Shown: positions 16,994 to 25,795, counted from the stretch's first letter. The stretch is 64,000 bases of DNA from Falsiroseomonas sp050563525 (GCF_050563525.1 NZ_JBNXUN010000014.1:1-64000); one strand, 5' to 3'. Numbers and translations: made by a program. The notes: generated by a model from the letters alone, not told the origin.

Positions 16994-18970
16994 TTAGAGG
17001 GCAATGCCGTCGTCGGGATCAAGCGCCGCCTGCCGGGCCACGCGGCGTGCGCGCGCAGCGAGCGCCCGGGTGCGTGCGGCATCGTCGTCCTGCTCATCCT
17101 CCGCGAAGACGAACTCCTTCTCGGGCGGCGGCCCTGGCTCCGGCGAGATCTGCTCGTGCTCGGGCAGGGTCGGCTCCCGGCGGATGCCACCGTCAGCATC
17201 ATCGCTCGGGTTGGTGGCTGATGGTGCTGTCTCACGCGCTACAGGCTTAAGCGCGCTCCAGTCATCCGCACAAAGCGCAGGCGGCGCAGCCGCCAGGGTA
17301 TCAGGCGGCGCCACAACGCGTGCGCGCAGCTGCCGATCCTCGTAGTAGCGCGCCTTACGCGCACGGATCGGCGGGCAGCCCGACACCAGGACAATCTCGT
17401 CAGTGGGGGGCAGCTGCATCACCTCGCCCGGCGTCAGCAACGGCCGCGCCGTCTCCTGGCGGCTGACCATCAGGTGGCCGAGCCATGGCGAGAGCCGGTG
17501 CCCCGCATAGTTCCGGCTGTCGCGGATCTCCGTTGCTGTGCCGAGCGCATCGGATACGCGCTTGGCCGTACGCTCGTCATTCGTCGCGAAGGCGACGCGG
17601 ACATGGCAGTTATCGAGGATCGCGTTGTTCGGCCCGTAGGCGCGCTCGATCTGGTTCAACGACTGCGCGATGAGGAAGGACCCGATACCGTAGCCCGCCA
17701 TGAAGGCGAGCTGGCTCTCGAAGAAGTCGAGCCGCCCGAGGGCAGGAAATTCGTCCAGCATCAGCAGTAGGCGATGGCGGCGGCGTTCGTTCTCCAGCGC
17801 TTCCGTCAGCCGGCGGCCGATCTGATTCAGCACGAGCCGCACCAGCGGCTTGGTGCGGACGATGTCGGAGGGCGGGACGACGAGGTAGAGCGTCACCGGC
17901 TCGCGGGCCTCGACCAGGTCGGTGATGCGCCAGTCGCAGCGGCGAGTGACCTGCGCGACGACCGGATCGCGGTAGAGGCCGAGGAAACTCATGGCCGTTG
18001 AGAGCACGCCGGATCGTTCGTTGTCCGACTTGTTGAGCAGCTCGCGCGCGGCGGAGGCGACAACGGGGTGTGGCCGGTCGCCGAGGTGCGGCGTCGTCAT
18101 CATCGCGGCGAGCGTGCGCTCGATCGCGCGGCGGGGATCGGAGAGGAATCCCGCCACGCCGGCGAGCGTCTTGTCCTGCTCGGCGTAGAGGACGTGCAGG
18201 ATGGCGCCCACCAGCAGGGAGTGGCTGGTCTTCTCCCAGTGGTTCCGTCGCTCCAGCGCGCCCTCGGGATCAACCAGGATGTCGGCGATGTTCTGCACGT
18301 CGCGCACCTCGCTGTCGCCACGGCGAACCTCGAGCAGCGGGTTGTAGGCGGCGCTCGCCGGGTTGGTTGGGTCGAACAGCAGCACGCGACCGAAGCGCGC
18401 CCGCCAGCCGGCGGTGAGCTGCCAGTTCTCGCCCTTGATGTCGTGCACGATGGCCGAGCCGGGCCAGGTCAGCAGCGTCGGCACGACGAGGCCCACGCCC
18501 TTGCCCGAGCGGGTCGGGGCGAAGCACAGCACGTGCTCCGGCCCGTCATGACGGAGATAGCGCTGCGCGAACGAGCCGAGCACGACGCCGTCGGGCGCAA
18601 GCAGACCGGCATCCCGCACCTCACGCTCCGTCGCCCAGCGGGCGGAGCCATATGTGGTCACGTCCCGCGCCTCGCGGGCGCGCCAGACCGACATGCCAAT
18701 GGCGATGCCGATCGCCGCGAAGCCCCCGGCCGCGGCGATGACGGCGCCCTCGTAGAACACGCTCGGTGCGTAGGCGTCGTACCAGTACCACCACAGGAAG
18801 AATGCCGGCGGCGGATACACCGGCACGCCGGCCCAAACGTCCATCGGCTGGCCGAGCTGCGCCTGGTAGCCGAGGCGCCAGGCGACCCATTGCGTCGCAC
18901 CCCAGACCGCGGCAAGCACGATCAGGAAGACAACCAGGACCTGGCCCCAGAGGATCTTGGTGGCGGTCAT
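16994..18970 (-). CDS. traG: type IV coupling protein TraG/VirD4
   Basis: The 658-residue inner-membrane ATPase links the relaxosome to the mating pore. ATG 18970 is chosen because it starts MTATKILWGQVLVVFLIVLA, the first membrane helix; a second helix is at about 80-105. The Walker A loop is C-F-A-P-T-R-S-G-K-G-V-G-L-V (about residue 145), and the Walker B region is L-L-M-L-D-E-F-P-A-L-G. Later VirD4 motifs such as FLIAQSLNQIERAYGPNNAI are present, and the tail is acidic. It appears intact. Without trb genes it could serve only with a secretion system supplied elsewhere. Confidence 0.93.
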   Translation of the reverse strand: MTATKILWGQVLVVFLIVLAAVWGATQWVAWRLGYQAQLGQPMDVWAGVPVYPPPAFFLWWYWYDAYAPSVFYEGAVIAAAGGFAAIGIAIGMSVWRAREARDVTTYGSARWATEREVRDAGLLAPDGVVLGSFAQRYLRHDGPEHVLCFAPTRSGKGVGLVVPTLLTWPGSAIVHDIKGENWQLTAGWRARFGRVLLFDPTNPASAAYNPLLEVRRGDSEVRDVQNIADILVDPEGALERRNHWEKTSHSLLVGAILHVLYAEQDKTLAGVAGFLSDPRRAIERTLAAMMTTPHLGDRPHPVVASAARELLNKSDNERSGVLSTAMSFLGLYRDPVVAQVTRRCDWRITDLVEAREPVTLYLVVPPSDIVRTKPLVRLVLNQIGRRLTEALENERRRHRLLLMLDEFPALGRLDFFESQLAFMAGYGIGSFLIAQSLNQIERAYGPNNAILDNCHVRVAFATNDERTAKRVSDALGTATEIRDSRNYAGHRLSPWLGHLMVSRQETARPLLTPGEVMQLPPTDEIVLVSGCPPIRARKARYYEDRQLRARVVAPPDTLAAAPPALCADDWSALKPVARETAPSATNPSDDADGGIRREPTLPEHEQISPEPGPPPEKEFVFAEDEQDDDAARTRALAARARRVARQAALDPDDGIAL

Positions 18971-19125
18971 GGGTGGGTGGGGAGCGCGGCGATCATGCCG
19001 TGAGTGGTGCGCGATCGATGCGGTGAGGTTCAAGCGGCCAAAGGTCGGCATCGTGCCGGCGGCGGGCGCATCGCGCGAAACGGCGGGGGACTCCTTCCGG
19101 GCCGATGCGACGGCACGGCATCCGG

Positions 19126-20883
19126 TCAGAGGCTGAGGCCTCGCTTGCGCGTGGGCGTGAGCTCGAGACCGCCGCCGGGCGCAATGCTTCCCGTCACGGC
19201 CAGTCCCCGCTGCCGCTCCATCGATGGCTTCCACGGCACCAGCTGGAACCCGAGTCCGTCGTCGATCATCGCGAAGCGCCCGGAGGCCAGGTCGAGCCGC
19301 CGGGTGAAGACCCCGGCGACGCTGTCTCGCTCCCGCGCCGGCCGCCACGGCTTCCCCGTCTCGGCCGTCACCCGCGCGGCAGCCGCCTCCAGCTCGCGTT
19401 GGCACAGCGTGTTGAGCAGGTCTCGCGCGAACACCACGCGCTGACCCTGCCGGCGCGCAAGACCGGCTGCGACGAGATGCTCGGTGCGGCGAGCGAGCGC
19501 GCCCTCGACTTCCGCGCCGAAGCCCTGCCCGGCCAGCGGCAGCGCCTCTCGGTCCACCAAGCGCCGGTCCAGCCAGGTCGCGCCATTTGCGGTAATCTGC
19601 GCCTCGACCGGCAGGTCCGACCGCACGGCAAGGGCGCTGCGCTCCCTCCCGCCGGCATCCTGGTAGCGGCGGAGCTCGACGACCGCCCCTGGATGCCCGT
19701 CGCCGGCTGCCTCGATGTCCGCGAAGCGGAGGTGGTGCACGCGGCCATCGATGCCGTCGATGATCGCGTAGCCGCGGCCCTTGAGCTCGTCGCCGATGCC
19801 GCGCTCGACAAGGCGGCCGATGATCGGCACGGGCCGCTCGCCATGTATGGCGAAGTCGCCGGCCGCGCGCTCGGCACCGAGCTTCTGCAAGGCGCGGTGC
19901 ATGGTCCTGATGATGTCGCCGCGGGTGCCGAGGGCGCGCAGGGTCTCCTCCATGCCGGGCCTGAGCATCCAGACCGCGGGGCCATGGCGTTCGGCGAGAC
20001 CGAACCGCTCCAGGGTCTGTGCCCGGCCGATCATGAGGCGGCGGAGTTCCGGATCGGCAGCGTCCGCGCCGGCGGGGCGCAGGTCCAGGATGCCGCCCCC
20101 CTCATCGGCGGCGGCGCGCAGCGCGCCGTCGAGACCGGTCCAGCGCTCGGCACCGACTTCGGCCTCGAGCGCGCTGCGAATCTCCTTGTCGGTCCGCGGC
20201 CCGAGTTCCAGCTCGACGAGCGCCTCGGCGCGGCCACGGAAGCCGCGCGAGATGTAGTCGCGCGAGATCACCAGGTCGCCGCCATCCTCGGCCCGGCCGC
20301 GCACCAGGACATGGACGTGCGGGTTGTCGGTGTTCCAGTGATCGACCGCGACCCAGTCGAGGCGGCTGCCCAGGTCCCGCTCGGCCCGGCGCATCAGATC
20401 GCGCGTCCAGGCCTTGAGGTCCACGAGCACGGGCGCGTCCTCCGGGCTGACGATGAAGCGGAAGTGGTGCCGGTCATCCGTGCAGCGCTCCGCGAAGTCT
20501 GGGCCGTTCGCGTTGTCCGAGTCTGGATCGAAGAGCCGCGCCTTGGCACCATCACGGGTGACCCCTTCGCGCTGGAGGTAGCCGATGTGGGTCGCGAGCG
20601 ACGCGGATCGGAAGCGCGTGCCCTGATGGCGCACGACGCGCGCCTTCACCACGACGCGTCGCGACGGCGAGCGGAGCGCGGTCTGTGCCGCTGCGGCGCG
20701 GCCCCGCCCGAAACGCGAGCGGCCGGCGCCCCGCGTGCCGTGGCCGAAGCCGGGGCCGGTATGGCCGGCCTTGCGGACGGCACGCATGACTTGGCCGACG
20801 AAGCTCCGCGCGCGCCGTGTCGGCGCACGCGTATCGCCGATACGGCCAGGTCGAACATGCAGGTCGTCGTCGCGGGCCGTCAT
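19126..20883 (-). CDS. relaxase/mobilization nuclease (VirD2-like, DUF3363)
   Basis: The product is about 585 residues from ATG 20883, with an alternative start at 20955. The N-terminal part is basic. The relaxase region has R-H-H-F-R-F-I-V-S-P-E-D-A and the metal-binding H-W-N-T-D-N-P-H-V-H-V-L-V-R-G (HxH), followed by the DUF3363 region to the C-terminus. A catalytic Tyr is expected in the T-H-I-G-Y-L-Q-R-E-G segment. These enzymes nick oriT and pilot DNA into the recipient. It lies 155 bases upstream of traG; its own upstream gap (20884-21199) is a good place for oriT. Confidence 0.9.
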   Translation of the reverse strand: MTARDDDLHVRPGRIGDTRAPTRRARSFVGQVMRAVRKAGHTGPGFGHGTRGAGRSRFGRGRAAAAQTALRSPSRRVVVKARVVRHQGTRFRSASLATHIGYLQREGVTRDGAKARLFDPDSDNANGPDFAERCTDDRHHFRFIVSPEDAPVLVDLKAWTRDLMRRAERDLGSRLDWVAVDHWNTDNPHVHVLVRGRAEDGGDLVISRDYISRGFRGRAEALVELELGPRTDKEIRSALEAEVGAERWTGLDGALRAAADEGGGILDLRPAGADAADPELRRLMIGRAQTLERFGLAERHGPAVWMLRPGMEETLRALGTRGDIIRTMHRALQKLGAERAAGDFAIHGERPVPIIGRLVERGIGDELKGRGYAIIDGIDGRVHHLRFADIEAAGDGHPGAVVELRRYQDAGGRERSALAVRSDLPVEAQITANGATWLDRRLVDREALPLAGQGFGAEVEGALARRTEHLVAAGLARRQGQRVVFARDLLNTLCQRELEAAAARVTAETGKPWRPARERDSVAGVFTRRLDLASGRFAMIDDGLGFQLVPWKPSMERQRGLAVTGSIAPGGGLELTPTRKRGLSL

Positions 20884-21199
20884 TGGTGCCGATCCACTTG
20901 GGCCCGGAGGCGGCTGGCGCTGAGACCTCTGATTTGCCTTGGCTTTTGGCAGCAAGCGCCAGCCGCCACTTTGGCGCGTGGCACGAATTCCTGTGCTTGA
21001 TCAGGTACATACGACCGACCGCCAGCCCTGCTTTTATCTGGCGATCTCCGGTCGGGGTTCCTCGGTTCGCCGCCTCCACCGCTTTGGTGGTCGGTCCTGG
21101 AGTAGCCGGCAGCACGACAGAAGCACCCGAGCGTGCGCGCACGTGCGACATCGGTGAGACTGCAGGGCCGCGCGATGCCCTGTGTCCCAACGCCATCGC
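20884..21199. other. noncoding gap beside the relaxase, candidate oriT region
   Basis: This 316-base stretch between the lytic transglycosylase and relaxase genes has no convincing gene. It contains short perfect hairpins, CGCCA-CTT-TGGCG at 20964-20976 and CCACC-GCTTT-GGTGG at 21076-21090, and is less GC-rich near 20985-21060. Relaxase genes often adjoin their origin of transfer. I see no match to a known nick site, so this is only a positional candidate. Confidence 0.3.
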
Positions 21200-22018
21200 T
21201 CATGGTGCACCGCCCCGGCTGTGACGGATGGCGAAGATGGAGCCGCGATGGCCCGCTGGACCGTCAGCCTCGTGCGCCTCCGCTGCTCGGGATCGGCCGA
21301 CGAATGGCTGCGCGGCTGGTGTGCCGGCTGCGATCGTCGCGCCGCCAACCGGCACGAAGATCGAACGCGTTGGTGCCGTATTGTGACCGCCGAGCTGCAC
21401 GAAGATTGCCTCAGCGCCACGGGCCGCTCGCACCGCAACCTGGCCAGGCGCAGCGGTACCGGCGTCACCTGTCAGCAGCGGTGCGAGGGCTGCGACATAG
21501 GCTCGCGTCTCCGCAGGCAGCGGCTGCCCCGTCGCCAGATGTGCCTCCACCCGACGCGGCCCGGCGTTGTAGGCGGCCAGCATCAGCGATACCGACCCGA
21601 AGCGCTCCAGCATTTCACGCAGATACGCGGTGCCCGCCAGGATGCTGTCCTGTGGTGCGAAGGGATCTGCGCCGAGACCGTGCTGGGCGCGCAGGCCTGC
21701 CCAGGTCGCGGGCATCACCTGCATCAGCCCCATGGCGCCGCGGTGCGACACGGCGTGCCGATCGCCGGCGCTCTCCGCGCGCATCACCGCTCGGATCCAG
21801 GCTTCCGGAATGCCGAAGCGCTGCGATGCGGCAGCGATCTCGGCAGCGTGGATCGTCTGCGCCGCCACCCGGGACAGCGGAAGGCTGACCAGCAGCAGCA
21901 CGGCGGCGACGCAGAGACACGACCGGGACGGGAGGGAGGGCGCGTGCGGTCCAACGCGTCCTGCTTGAGCGTCGCGCGGCGTCGATGGGCGCGCGTGGAA
22001 AGGGGGCGTCGTGCTCAT
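21200..22018 (-). CDS. lytic transglycosylase of the conjugation module
   Basis: The 272-residue exported enzyme has a hydrophobic signal at about 32-52. The SLT domain follows: A-V-M-R-A-E-S-A-G-D with the catalytic Glu, S-H-R-G-A-M-G-L-M-Q-V-M-P-A-T-W, and L-A-A-Y-N-A-G-P-R-R-V. These VirB1-like proteins open the peptidoglycan for the secretion channel. Its start overlaps the traF stop (ATGA), so it is coupled to repA, DUF2840 and traF. The C-terminal 90 residues are low-complexity. Confidence 0.9.
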   Translation of the reverse strand: MSTTPPFHARPSTPRDAQAGRVGPHAPSLPSRSCLCVAAVLLLVSLPLSRVAAQTIHAAEIAAASQRFGIPEAWIRAVMRAESAGDRHAVSHRGAMGLMQVMPATWAGLRAQHGLGADPFAPQDSILAGTAYLREMLERFGSVSLMLAAYNAGPRRVEAHLATGQPLPAETRAYVAALAPLLTGDAGTAAPGQVAVRAARGAEAIFVQLGGHNTAPTRSIFVPVGGATIAAGTPAAQPFVGRSRAAEAHEADGPAGHRGSIFAIRHSRGGAP

Positions 22019-22545
22019 GGTCTGCGGTCCGTGATCCAGACCGGACGCAGCCTGGCGACGATGCTCGTGCGCAGGAGAGGCCCGAAGTAGCGGCCGTCGA
22101 GGCTGTCCGGCTCGTCGGCGTTGAGGAGGAACACCTCGCCGGATTCCAGCCTGTGGCAGCCGTGCCAGGTCGGTAGCGGGCGGCCCAGGCGGTCAGCCAT
22201 GCGGCGGTGTGCCACCGTCTCGCCATCGACCATGATCGCGGTGCCCTCTGCGCACACCACCTGCGGCGGCAGGGCGGCGACGTGCTTCAGCAGCGGCACG
22301 CCGCGCGCGACATAGCCTCGCTCGGCGAGGAACGCCGCCAGTGTCTCGGGCGGGCGGACTAGGACGAGGTCGCCCAGCGCGATATCGTCGGCCGCTGCCG
22401 CGATGTAGAGGCCGAGCGGCACGCTCGCCGACGCATTCCAGATGATGCGCGGCTGCCACTCCGCGACCGCTGGAACAGCAATCAGCCCCAGCCCGGCGAG
22501 AGTTGCCACAACGGGCGCCGCGCGCCGTCTCCGCCCCGCCGTCAT
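22015..22545 (-). CDS. traF: conjugal transfer peptidase TraF (S26)
   Basis: The 176-residue membrane-anchored protein has one N-terminal helix (V-A-T-L-A-G-L-G-L-I-A-V-P). The S26 serine is in N-A-S-A-S-V-P-L-G-L-Y, and the catalytic Lys is in G-V-P-L-L-K-H-V-A-A. The later G-E-V-F-L-L-N-A-D-E-P-D-S-L-D-G-R-Y-F-G box is conserved in TraF and signal peptidases. TraF processes and cyclizes the pilin TrbC, which is absent from this window. The gene overlaps both DUF2840 and the transglycosylase gene by four bases. Confidence 0.9.
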   Translation of the reverse strand: MTAGRRRRAAPVVATLAGLGLIAVPAVAEWQPRIIWNASASVPLGLYIAAAADDIALGDLVLVRPPETLAAFLAERGYVARGVPLLKHVAALPPQVVCAEGTAIMVDGETVAHRRMADRLGRPLPTWHGCHRLESGEVFLLNADEPDSLDGRYFGPLLRTSIVARLRPVWITDRRP

Positions 22546-23006
22546 GCGTCGATCCTCCGCCGCAGCAGCCAGGCGCGGTGGCGCTCGCGCGTGTAGGCGC
22601 GCGGCTGCTCACCGGCAGCGAGGCGGTTCATCACGTGCCGCCAGTGGTCCGGACAGGCTTCCTCGGGCGCGACGCCCGCGCGCTCGACCGCGTCGATCGC
22701 GCGCAGCACCTCGTTGACCTTCGGCCAGCCGGAGAGGCGCAGCAGGATCTCCGCCCCCGGCTCCACGAAGCCGATCGTGCTGAAGGCCTCTCCAGGTGCG
22801 ACGGCGCGCAGGATGTCGATGCGGCTGACCACGGTGCCGTAGCCGTTCGACGCCCACCGCACGAAGGCGAACACCTCACTCGTGGCGAAGGCGACGACGC
22901 GGCGCCGGCGGTCGAGGATCGTCTCCTCGGCAATCCGCCCGAAGCGGATCCAGCGCTCGACGCGGCCCTCGAGCCACAGCAGCTCGACGCGGGTCAGCGC
23001 CGTCAT
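22542..23006 (-). CDS. DUF2840 family protein
   Basis: This 154-residue soluble protein is of unknown function and is found next to traF in many alphaproteobacterial mobile elements. Visible blocks are the start L-T-R-V-E-L-L-W-L-E-G-R-V-E-R-W-I-R-F-G and the middle segments V-R-W-A-S-N-G-Y-G-T and L-L-R-L-S-G-W-P-K-V. No catalytic motif can be named. It overlaps the stop of repA and the start of traF. In related elements a parA gene commonly separates repA from this gene; it is missing here. Confidence 0.8.
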   Translation of the reverse strand: MTALTRVELLWLEGRVERWIRFGRIAEETILDRRRRVVAFATSEVFAFVRWASNGYGTVVSRIDILRAVAPGEAFSTIGFVEPGAEILLRLSGWPKVNEVLRAIDAVERAGVAPEEACPDHWRHVMNRLAAGEQPRAYTRERHRAWLLRRRIDA

Positions 23007-24073
23007 GGCGCCGCCTCCCGCTCCCCGTCCCGGTCGTGTTTTCCACCGACCGCGCTGGGCCTACCTTCATTAGAATTAGACTCAATTAGAGTCTTTACGG
23101 GCCAGAATTCCGCTTGTGCCGCAACGGCTTGCGGGTGGTTCGTGCGCCTGATCTGCCGTGTCGGTTGCGCCTGATCTGCCGAATCTCCTGCGCCTGATCT
23201 GCCGTGCGGTTCCACAGGCCTGCACAAGTTATCCACAGAGCCGGCGTGGCGGCTGCACGGCGTGATCCGCATCAGTTCGGTGCCGCCCGCATCGCGGCGG
23301 ATGGCGAGGCGATAGCCGGGTAGGCTCTGGCGCGCGGCGATTCGGCGGAGGTCGAGCGCAAAGTCGGCGAAGCGCGCGAGGCTGCCGGACTTGGCGTGTA
23401 GGTGCCGGAACTCGAACGCCCAGCCGGACGGCTGGTGGCCGGCGTGCTTGCGCGCGACGCGGTAGAGCCAGCGCTCGATGCCGCCAGTAAGGCGGAAATA
23501 GGCCGGGTCTATGGTCAGCAGAAGTTGGCGGTCGAGGACGCCGCGGTAGAACCAGTCCGGCAGCACGAACTCCATGCCGTCGGCGCGGCCGGAGGCGGTG
23601 ACCCGCTCCTCCCACTCGTTGATCCAGGAGAATTGCTGGCGCCGCCAGTGCGCGCCGTGGCGGATGCTGGTGCGCACCACGGTCGACTGGAGCCTGGCGA
23701 GCGCCGCCTTGAGCAGGAGGTACTGCTGCTGGCCGATGCCGCGCCCGATGGCGGTTAGCAGCTGGTGCGGCGCGAAGCGCATGAACCGGGAGGCTGCGAG
23801 CTCTTGGTCGGCGGCCTCGACGATCTGTGAGCCGGCCCAGATCAGCACGTCGGCGTCCCAGATGGTCGCCATGCCGTGTTCGGGAACGGCGTGGACTTGC
23901 ACCTCGACATCACCGGCGCGGTAGAGGATCGGTGCGACGCGACGGCCCTTGGCGAGCGAGAAGAACGGCCGCTCCATCAGGTCGCGCTGGTCGCGGCGCG
24001 GCGGTCCCTGGTTAGGAAGGGCGTCGAACGGGCTCAGCCTGAGCCGCTCGCTGGGGGTTCGATCGCAGTGCAT
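23003..24073 (-). CDS. repA: replication initiator protein RepA (RPA family)
   Basis: The product is a plasmid-type initiator of about 356 residues. The family core begins R-R-D-Q-R-D-L-M-E-R-P-F-F-S-L-A-K and includes A-T-I-W-D-A-D-V-L-I-W, E-F-V-L-P-D-W-F and L-T-G-G-I-E-R-W-L-Y-R-V-A-R-K-H-A-G. ATG 24073 is used because it avoids overlap with the upstream HTH gene; ATG 24124 is possible. The last 90 codons are Gln/Arg/Thr-rich, and their DNA carries three iterons and a DnaA box (23144-23237). The coding sequence therefore doubles as origin DNA. It overlaps DUF2840 by four bases. Confidence 0.88.
   Translation of the reverse strand: MHCDRTPSERLRLSPFDALPNQGPPRRDQRDLMERPFFSLAKGRRVAPILYRAGDVEVQVHAVPEHGMATIWDADVLIWAGSQIVEAADQELAASRFMRFAPHQLLTAIGRGIGQQQYLLLKAALARLQSTVVRTSIRHGAHWRRQQFSWINEWEERVTASGRADGMEFVLPDWFYRGVLDRQLLLTIDPAYFRLTGGIERWLYRVARKHAGHQPSGWAFEFRHLHAKSGSLARFADFALDLRRIAARQSLPGYRLAIRRDAGGTELMRITPCSRHAGSVDNLCRPVEPHGRSGAGDSADQAQPTRQIRRTNHPQAVAAQAEFWPVKTLIESNSNEGRPSAVGGKHDRDGEREAAP
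23067..23237. other. candidate replication origin inside repA
   Basis: Three features line up. An AT-rich island at 23067-23097 includes the perfect dyad AGACTC-AATTA-GAGTCT (23078-23094). Three direct repeats lie at 23144-23204. A perfect DnaA box TTATCCACA is at 23229-23237, with a partial one (TTCCACAG) at 23210. Iterons, a DnaA box and an AT-rich melting region are the hallmarks of iteron-regulated plasmid origins. All lie within the repA coding frame. Confidence 0.65.
23144..23204 (+). repeat. three iterons, 15-bp identical core, 23-bp spacing
   Basis: The sequence GCGCCTGATCTGCCG occurs exactly at 23144-23158, 23167-23181 and 23190-23204. The period of 23 bp is about two helical turns and is not a multiple of three, so each copy is read in a different frame of repA. 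This argues for selection on DNA rather than on protein. RepA is the expected ligand. Confidence 0.8.
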
Positions 24074-24080
24074 CGTGGGG

Positions 24081-24365
24081 TTAGCGCCGTGCTGCGCCGG
24101 AATAGGCCGGCGAGACGGCGGCATGGCGCTTGGCGGGCAGTACGGTCTCGCCCGTGTCGTCGCTGGTCGAGGCCTTGGTGCCGCGGTTCACCCAGGCCTG
24201 GAGGTCTGTGATCGCGTAGACGACGCGACCGCCCAGCTTCGAGTAGCGCGGGCCGGTGCCGTAGGTGCGGTGCTTTTCGAGGGTGCGGCCGGACAGGCCG
24301 AGGAAACGCGCGGCCTCGGGCGTGCGAAGGTAGCGTGGTGGCAGGCCGGCATTCGGGTCGGGCAT
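24081..24365 (-). CDS. AlpA/excisionase-like helix-turn-helix protein
   Basis: The 94-residue protein has a MerR-like winged helix: Y-L-R-T-P-E-A-A-R-F-L-G-L-S-G-R-T-L-E-K, then H-R-T-Y-G-T-G-P-R-Y and V-V-Y-A-I-T-D-L-Q-A-W. ATG 24365 has GGAGG seven bases upstream. Proteins of this kind act as excisionases or as activators of mobile-element genes. It lies directly upstream of repA, which it may control. Confidence 0.8.
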   Translation of the reverse strand: MPDPNAGLPPRYLRTPEAARFLGLSGRTLEKHRTYGTGPRYSKLGGRVVYAITDLQAWVNRGTKASTSDDTGETVLPAKRHAAVSPAYSGAARR

Positions 24366-24495
24366 CGGGAGCCTCCGGTGATGCTGTCGGATGCCGCGCA
24401 TGAGGCGCGGCGGTTGCATCGGAGGCTGGCGAAGCGGGGTCGCGGCGGGGGAGTCCGAAGACTGCGGCGGAGAAAGCGGACCCCCTGTGCGGAGG

Positions 24496-25249
24496 TCAGA
24501 GCCGGACGCTTGGCCCCGCCGTCAGCAACTCCCGGTAGCCGCCATCACGCAGCGCGCGGGCGGTGGCGAGGAGCCGTAGCGTGCGGCTGCGCAGATCGTG
24601 GGTTTTCCAGGCAGGGCCGTCGGGGACGTGATCGGCGCCGAACAGGCCGCGAGCCAGGTCGCGGAGGGCTGCGCCGTCGGCGTGTCCATCCAGCGCGCGA
24701 AGCCGGAGGATCAACTGCCGCCGCTGGTCACGCGTGATGCGCTCTCGTCCGGGGCGGCCATGCAACGCGTGCCAGAGGCGCAGCGCGGCAGCCATCCTCC
24801 TGGGCGTCAGGTCATCGAGCGGGATGAGGACGCCGAGCGGCGCGGCGGGCGGCGGATCGCCGAGCAGCCAGACCGGCAGCAATGGGGTCCCGACGACGCC
24901 GTGCAGGCCGTCACTCGCCTGGCGCGGCGAGTTCACAGGCGGCAGGGCAGCCGGAGAGCGTGGCGAGAATGACGGCGGCAAGGCCGAGAGCGCCACGGTG
25001 GCGGTGCAGAGCGCCGGCATCCAGACGACGCCCGCCGCGCGCGCGTCGAGCGTCGGGTCGGCCGGGAAATCGCACCCCCCAGCGCTCGGCGACAGACTCG
25101 GCCGCGTCGTCGGGCCCCGTGTCGTCGAGCTGTTCCCAGTCGCGCACATAGCGCGGGTTGCGCCGGAGGAACTCCCAGGCGAGATCGCGCGCCGAGGCGC
25201 TCTCCAGATCTGCGTAGGCGGCGGCCGACCGCCAGTCTCGCGACGGCAT
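24496..25249 (-). pseudogene. DUF6499-DUF2285 regulator-like gene, frameshifted in a C6 run
   Basis: The start (ATG 25249, MPSRDWRSAAAYADLESAS) is a DUF6499 domain that runs to A-E-R-W-G. The rest (C-D-F-P-A-D-P-T-L-D-A-R-A-A-G-V-V-W-M and the DUF2285/RovC-like domain R-R-M-A-A-A-L-R-L-W-H-A-L to the stop at 24496) is in another frame. Removing one base from the six-C run at 25075-25080 restores one frame of about 250 residues. It is either a pseudogene, a sequencing slip, or less likely a slippery site. Intact relatives lie upstream of alpA/repA in these elements and are thought to be regulators. Confidence 0.7.
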
Positions 25250-25371
25250 GGAAAGGCTCCGGCATAGGGCGGAGCACACGCTCCGCGCGCAGCATGCGGA
25301 GAGATGCGACCATTCGGCGAGTTGTGGAGGCGCACGCCGGGCAACCCGTGTTGCCACCGGCGCAACGCTGG

Positions 25372-25638
25372 TCAGTTTGTGGAGCCTCGCTGCAGGAGGT
25401 CGCGATAGCCGGCCCCGGTCATCCAAAGGGCGCGGGCAAGGTGGCTGTCGTGGATGCGCTTGGCACGGTCAGGGTCGCGGTCCGGGTCCAGGCCAAGAAC
25501 GATGCGGGCAACTTCGCGCCAATCGGCGTGCTCGGCCGCGGCATCAAGCAGCCGGAGATAGGTCACCTTCTGGGCAAGATCATACTCGGTGACAGTCGGC
25601 TCGTTGGGCGGCCTGTCGAGAATCGTCCCGATGCCCAT
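25372..25638 (-). CDS. DUF2285 (RovC-type DNA-binding) small protein
   Basis: The 88-residue protein consists of one DUF2285/RovC DNA-binding domain: V-T-Y-L-R-L-L-D-A-A-A-E-H-A-D-W-R-E-V-A, R-I-V-L-G-L-D-P-D-R-D-P-D-R-A, and S-H-L-A-R-A-L-W-M-T. ATG 25638 is preferred because a strong GGAGGAG lies 6 bases upstream. It heads the leftward replication/transfer operon and is divergent from the XRE gene at 25796. A role as transcriptional regulator of transfer is inferred. Confidence 0.75.
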   Translation of the reverse strand: MGIGTILDRPPNEPTVTEYDLAQKVTYLRLLDAAAEHADWREVARIVLGLDPDRDPDRAKRIHDSHLARALWMTGAGYRDLLQRGSTN

Positions 25639-25795
25639 GCAAGCTCCTCCGCTCATCGACGACTCGGTGCACGCACAGCCTCAGCGTCATTGATTGGTGC
25701 GCCGTGCGCCATCCCTGACGCGCAACTCAATGGCAAACGCCGATACACACTATAGGTGATAAACTCAAAGTATGTAGCGCGCCAACCGTGCCGGC

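Noticed and set aside
23144..23204. CRISPR array or protein repeat
   Set aside because: There are only three short units with 8-base gaps and no Cas genes, and the 23-base period is out of frame. Iterons fit better.
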